Positions 5,798-8,764 of a stretch of DNA of 8,764 nt are shown here, in pieces; position 1 is the first letter of the stretch; the number at the start of each line of letters is the position of its first letter. The notes beneath the pieces were generated by a model. The model saw only the letters and a list, made by a program, of their open reading frames with translations, was not told where the DNA came from and did not search any database. This stretch comes from Alphaproteobacteria bacterium. Its GTDB lineage: Bacteria; Pseudomonadota; Alphaproteobacteria; Rhizobiales; Xanthobacteraceae. The DNA lies in the NCBI GenBank assembly GCA_005884465.1, contig VAZH01000159.1, positions 1 to 8,764 on the forward strand. Reading direction: 5' to 3'. Made by a program: the position numbers and the translations under genes.

Positions 5798-5826
5798 ACG
5801 ATAGGGGTGTTTGACTGGTGCCGCAA
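5798..5826 (-). promoter_or_regulatory. Weak candidate promoter of the epoxide hydrolase gene
   Basis: On the minus strand TTGCGG (5826-5821), a 17-base spacer, and TATCGT (5803-5798) lie about 50 bp before the ATG. Both hexamers are imperfect (3 of 6 and 4 of 6 to consensus), so only the spacing and position support it. Confidence 0.28.
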
Positions 5827-5845
5827 TCGGATCGGCTCGCGAGAC

Positions 5846-5874
5846 GTTCGCAAAACCCGTGTTGTTTGCGCAAC
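5846..5874. promoter_or_regulatory. Inverted repeat overlapping the dacC -35 region
   Basis: GTTCGCAAA (5846-5854) and TTTGCGCAAC (5865-5874) are inverted copies that differ by one extra base, separated by 10 bases. The right arm overlaps the candidate dacC -35. The layout suits an operator for a dimeric regulator, but the regulator is unknown. Confidence 0.35.
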
Positions 5875-5890
5875 TTCCAACTGTTAGAAC
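5862..5890 (+). promoter_or_regulatory. Candidate promoter of dacC-tmk-holB
   Basis: TTGTTT (5862-5867), a 17-base spacer, and TAGAAC (5885-5890) each match 4 of 6 consensus bases. Initiation near 5897 would leave a leader of about 15 nt with the AAGG site (5900-5903) 8 nt before the dacC ATG. Confidence 0.42.
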
Positions 5891-5911
5891 GCCGACTTCA
5901 AGGCAGCGCCG

Positions 5912-7168
5912 ATGGCACCCGAAATATCACCGTTCCGCAAACCTAAGTCCGCGACACCAGATTTCTGGCGCAGTCTGGTTGCGGCCGTCGTCGCCATCGC
6001 GGTCGGCTGGGGTGGCGTGGTCTACGCCGCCAATAACAGCGTGCAGGGCGCCAAGAAGGAGGAGGGGGGTTTTGACGGCGATGCGCCAACCGCGATCCTG
6101 ATCGAAGCCTCCAGCGGCAGCGTGCTGTTCGAGAAGAACGCCGATGAGCTGAGGGCCCCATCCAGCATGATGAAGCTGATGACCGCCGAGGTGGTCTTCC
6201 ATGCCATCAAGCAGGGCGAGGTCAAACTCACGGATGAATATCGGGTCAGCGAGAATGCCTGGCGCAAGGGCGGCGCCCCCTCGGGCGGATCGACCATGTT
6301 CGCCGCCATCCACAGCAAGATTCCCGTGGACGATCTCCTGCACGGCGCCATCATTCAGAGCGGCAACGATGCCTGCATGGTGCTGGCGGAGGGCATCGCC
6401 GGCAATGAACGCACCTTTGCCGAGATGATGACCAAGCGCGCGCGCGAGCTTGGGTTGACGCAATCGACCTTCGCCAATTCCAACGGTCTGCCCGATCCCG
6501 GCAACAAGATGACCGTGCGTGAACTGGCAAAACTCGCCCGCCACATCATCCAGACCTATCCCGATTTCTACAAATTATTTGGCGAGCGCGAATTCACCTG
6601 GAACAAGATCCGGCAGCAGAACCGCAATCCGCTGCTGACCACTCTGGAAGGCAGTGACGGACTCAAGACCGGATATACCAAGGAGGGCGGCTACGGCATG
6701 GTCGGTTCCGCGGTGCAGAATGGGCTGCGGCTGATCGTCGTCGTCAACGGTCTTGACGATCCCGACGATCGCGCCTCCGAAGCCAAGAAAATGCTCGAAT
6801 GGGGATTTCGCAATTTCGAAGCGCGCACCCTGTTCGCGGCGCAGCAGCCGGTCGGCTACGCCAAGGTGTTTGGCGGCGACAGCCGCTCGGTGAAACTTGC
6901 CAGTCCCGAGCCGATCAAGGTGATGGTGCACAAAAACGGCACTGATAAATTGATCGCACGCGTGGTCTATAATGGGCCGGTACGTGCGCCGATCCAGTCC
7001 GGTCAGAAGGTCGGCGTCGTCAGGGTAATGCGCGGCGCCAACATCGCCGTGGATGCGCCGATTTATGCGGCTGAATCGGTCGGGCAGGGATCGACGATGC
7101 GGCGGGCGATCGATGGTGCGAGCGAGCTCGTCATCGGAATGTTTCGCGCCGGCGCCGAGAAACTCTGA
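5912..7168 (+). CDS. dacC: D-alanyl-D-alanine carboxypeptidase (PBP5/6 class)
   Basis: A 418-aa low-molecular-mass penicillin-binding protein that removes the terminal D-Ala from peptidoglycan pentapeptides in the periplasm, limiting cross-linking. An N-terminal signal or anchor segment (SLVAAVVAIAVGWGGVVYAA, 21-40) follows a basic head. The active-site motifs are complete: SxxK as Ser85-Met-Met-Lys88, SxN as Ser150-Gly-Asn152, and KTG as Lys252-Thr-Gly254. A C-terminal beta domain follows (about 310-395), ending in an amphipathic stretch (TMRRAIDGASELVIGMF) that matches the membrane anchor of PBP5. ATG 5912 has AAGG 8 nt upstream. The stop overlaps the tmk start (TGATG), so the two are translationally coupled. 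The symbol is by family; dacA or dacF would be equally defensible. Confidence 0.94.
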   Translation: MAPEISPFRKPKSATPDFWRSLVAAVVAIAVGWGGVVYAANNSVQGAKKEEGGFDGDAPTAILIEASSGSVLFEKNADELRAPSSMMKLMTAEVVFHAIKQGEVKLTDEYRVSENAWRKGGAPSGGSTMFAAIHSKIPVDDLLHGAIIQSGNDACMVLAEGIAGNERTFAEMMTKRARELGLTQSTFANSNGLPDPGNKMTVRELAKLARHIIQTYPDFYKLFGEREFTWNKIRQQNRNPLLTTLEGSDGLKTGYTKEGGYGMVGSAVQNGLRLIVVVNGLDDPDDRASEAKKMLEWGFRNFEARTLFAAQQPVGYAKVFGGDSRSVKLASPEPIKVMVHKNGTDKLIARVVYNGPVRAPIQSGQKVGVVRVMRGANIAVDAPIYAAESVGQGSTMRRAIDGASELVIGMFRAGAEKL

Positions 7169-7863
7169 TGATGGCCGAGGCAGCGGTCAAAAGAACTCCG
7201 GGACGCGGACGATTCATCACCTTCGAGGGTGGCGAGGGATCCGGCAAATCCACGCACATCAAAATCCTCGCGGAGCGTCTGAATGCCGCAAAGCTGCGGA
7301 CCATCGTCACGCGCGAGCCGGGCGGATCGCCGGGAGCTGAAATCATCAGGCATCTCGTGCTGTCCGGAATGGGCAAGCTGTTAGGCCCCGATGCGGAGAC
7401 GCTGTTGTTTGCAGCGGCGCGCGACGACCATGTCCGCACCGTCATCAAGCCGGCGCTCAATCAGGGAATATGGGTGCTGTGCGACCGCTTTTCGGACTCG
7501 ACGCGCGCCTATCAGGGCAGCCTCGGCAAGGTCGAGCCTGCGGTTCTGAATGCGATGGAGCGCGTGACCATCGGCGATCTCAAGCCCGATTTGACCATCA
7601 TTCTCGACGTCCCTGTAGAAGTCGCCATGCAGCGCACGGCGAAGCGCCGCGGCACCGGCGCACCCGACCGGTTCGAGGCGGAAGACCTCAAGTTTCATCA
7701 GGACTTGCGTGACGCCTACCGGCAGATCGCCGCTGCTGAGCCGCAGCGATGCGTGTTGATCGATGCAAATGCCGACGCCAATACGGTTGCCGCGAGGATA
7801 TGGGCCGTGTTGCGCGACCGTTTCTTCACAGCCGGCGCGGATAATATGGCTACTTCAGCATGA
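7168..7863 (+). CDS. tmk: Thymidylate kinase (dTMP kinase)
   Basis: A 231-aa P-loop kinase that converts dTMP to dTDP with ATP, the step common to de novo and salvage dTTP synthesis. Motifs: P-loop GGEGSGKST (21-29), TREPGG (48-53) in the dTMP-binding part, the DRFSDS motif (106-111), and a LID segment with clustered arginines (AKRRGTGAPDRFE, 158-170), which is the E. coli-like arrangement where the LID and not the P-loop carries the catalytic arginine. It is slightly longer than the usual 205-215 aa, with a short basic N-terminal extension. Starts at 7168 and 7171 are tandem ATGs; the first overlaps the dacC stop. Its end overlaps holB in ATGA. The coupling to dacC and holB indicates a single transcript. 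Confidence 0.96.
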   Translation: MMAEAAVKRTPGRGRFITFEGGEGSGKSTHIKILAERLNAAKLRTIVTREPGGSPGAEIIRHLVLSGMGKLLGPDAETLLFAAARDDHVRTVIKPALNQGIWVLCDRFSDSTRAYQGSLGKVEPAVLNAMERVTIGDLKPDLTIILDVPVEVAMQRTAKRRGTGAPDRFEAEDLKFHQDLRDAYRQIAAAEPQRCVLIDANADANTVAARIWAVLRDRFFTAGADNMATSA

Positions 7864-8764
7864 GCGCCCGTCAGCTCGAACCGCAATTTGCAGCCGTTCA
7901 TCCGCGTGAGACCAGCATCTTGGCAGGGCACCGCGAAGCCGAAGCGGCATTGCTGAATGCCTACCGCAGCGGGCGCATTCCGCATGCCTGGTTGATCGGG
8001 GGGCCGCAGGGCATCGGCAAGGCGACGCTGGCCTATCGGATGGCGCGGTTCGTGCTCGCGCATCGCAATCCCACAGCCTCCGACGTACAGGCTGCCGAGA
8101 CGCTTTGGGTCGATCCATCCGATCCGGTGGCGCGCCATGTCGCGGCGGGCGCCCATGGCGGCTTGCTCACGCTCGAACGGACGCTGAACGACAGGGGCGT
8201 GATGCGAACCGTGATTACCGTCGATGAGACCCGGGAGACGATTTCGTTTTTCGGCTCGACCGCGGCGATCGAGGGTTGGCGGGTCTGCGTCGTCGATACC
8301 GTCGATGAGCTCAATCCCAACGCGGCCAACGCGCTGCTCAAGATTCTCGAGGAGCCGCCGCAACAATCGCTGTTCCTTCTCGTCAGCCATGTTCCCGCGC
8401 GGGTATTGCCGACGATTCAGTCGCGCTGCCGGAAGTTGCCGTTGCGGCCACTCGCGACAGACGACGTCATCCGCGCCGCGGCCGAGGCCGCCAACCTCGC
8501 GGTCGACGACCCCACGCTCGCCGAAGCAGCCACAGCCGCGGAGGGGGGTGTCGCGCGCGCCCTGACATTGCTCGGCGGCGACGCCTTGAAACTTCACCAG
8601 CGGACCGCGGCGCTGCTGGCGACGCTGCCGCGGGTTGATCCGCGCGAGCTTCATGCCCTCGGCGACGCGCTTGGTCCCAGCGACCGGGTTGCACTGGCGG
8701 CCTTCATCGACAGCGTCGATCGCTGGGTGAGCGAACGCCTGCGCAGCGACGACGCCAATGCGAA
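7860..8764 (+). CDS. holB: DNA polymerase III delta' subunit (partial at right edge)
   Basis: The first 301 codons of the clamp-loader subunit delta', which with delta and the tau/gamma subunits loads the beta sliding clamp at the replication fork. It starts in the ATGA overlap with tmk. Visible motifs: a Walker-A-like GPQGIGKAT (48-56), in which Ala follows the Lys; a Walker-B-like segment RVCVVDTVDEL (141-151); the AAA+ stretch NALLKILEEPP (157-167); and the SRC motif (188-190) that supplies the trans arginine finger to a neighbouring ATP site. The four-cysteine zinc module of E. coli delta' is missing; the corresponding region (about 65-107) is VDPSDPVARHVAAGAHGG and flanks, as I recall in other Rhizobiales. 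The C-terminal collar domain is cut by the window edge. Confidence 0.93.
   Translation, partial: MSARQLEPQFAAVHPRETSILAGHREAEAALLNAYRSGRIPHAWLIGGPQGIGKATLAYRMARFVLAHRNPTASDVQAAETLWVDPSDPVARHVAAGAHGGLLTLERTLNDRGVMRTVITVDETRETISFFGSTAAIEGWRVCVVDTVDELNPNAANALLKILEEPPQQSLFLLVSHVPARVLPTIQSRCRKLPLRPLATDDVIRAAAEAANLAVDDPTLAEAATAAEGGVARALTLLGGDALKLHQRTAALLATLPRVDPRELHALGDALGPSDRVALAAFIDSVDRWVSERLRSDDANA

Noticed and set aside
7716..8654. Minus-strand 312-codon frame
   Set aside because: Arg/Gly-rich antisense shadow of holB and the end of tmk.

Overview
The window looks like a chromosomal segment of an alphaproteobacterium of the Bradyrhizobium / Rhodopseudomonas / Nitrobacter group. The reasons are high GC with GC-rich third codon positions, the core order rlpA - dacC - tmk - holB, a PilZ-only protein, and many very short orphan genes. 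The genus call is inference from recall of gene order and protein style; no search was run.

Layout. Positions 1-935 (minus) hold the N-terminal 311 codons of a 12-TM-type MFS transporter that runs off the left edge. A 305-bp divergent gap leads to a small plus-strand PilZ protein (1241-1510). Then follows about 2.2 kb (1568-3758) in which everything I can support lies on the minus strand and is tiny: a 44-aa membrane microprotein, a 67-aa soluble conserved-type protein, a 79-aa secreted protein with a TTG start, a decayed duplicate of the 5' end of the 67-aa gene, tRNA-Ser(UGA), three 32-40-aa single-TM microproteins, and one doubtful 43-aa ORF. Most are shorter than the usual ORF cut-offs.

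The right half is envelope and replication housekeeping. RlpA lipoprotein (3849-4787, plus) is followed by a convergent soluble epoxide hydrolase (4795-5748, minus), with only 7 bp between the stop codons. A 163-bp divergent intergenic region with candidate promoters separates this from dacC (5912-7168), which is translationally coupled to tmk (7168-7863), which in turn overlaps holB (7860-, cut by the right edge). The dacC-tmk-holB block reads as one operon: septal peptidoglycan trimming (RlpA, DacC) sits beside dTTP supply (Tmk) and the clamp-loader subunit delta' (HolB).

No mobile element, CRISPR array or phage gene is visible. The most unusual part is the run of small minus-strand genes around the tRNA, including the single-TM microproteins and the partial gene duplication. 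I see no convincing new multi-gene system beyond that.
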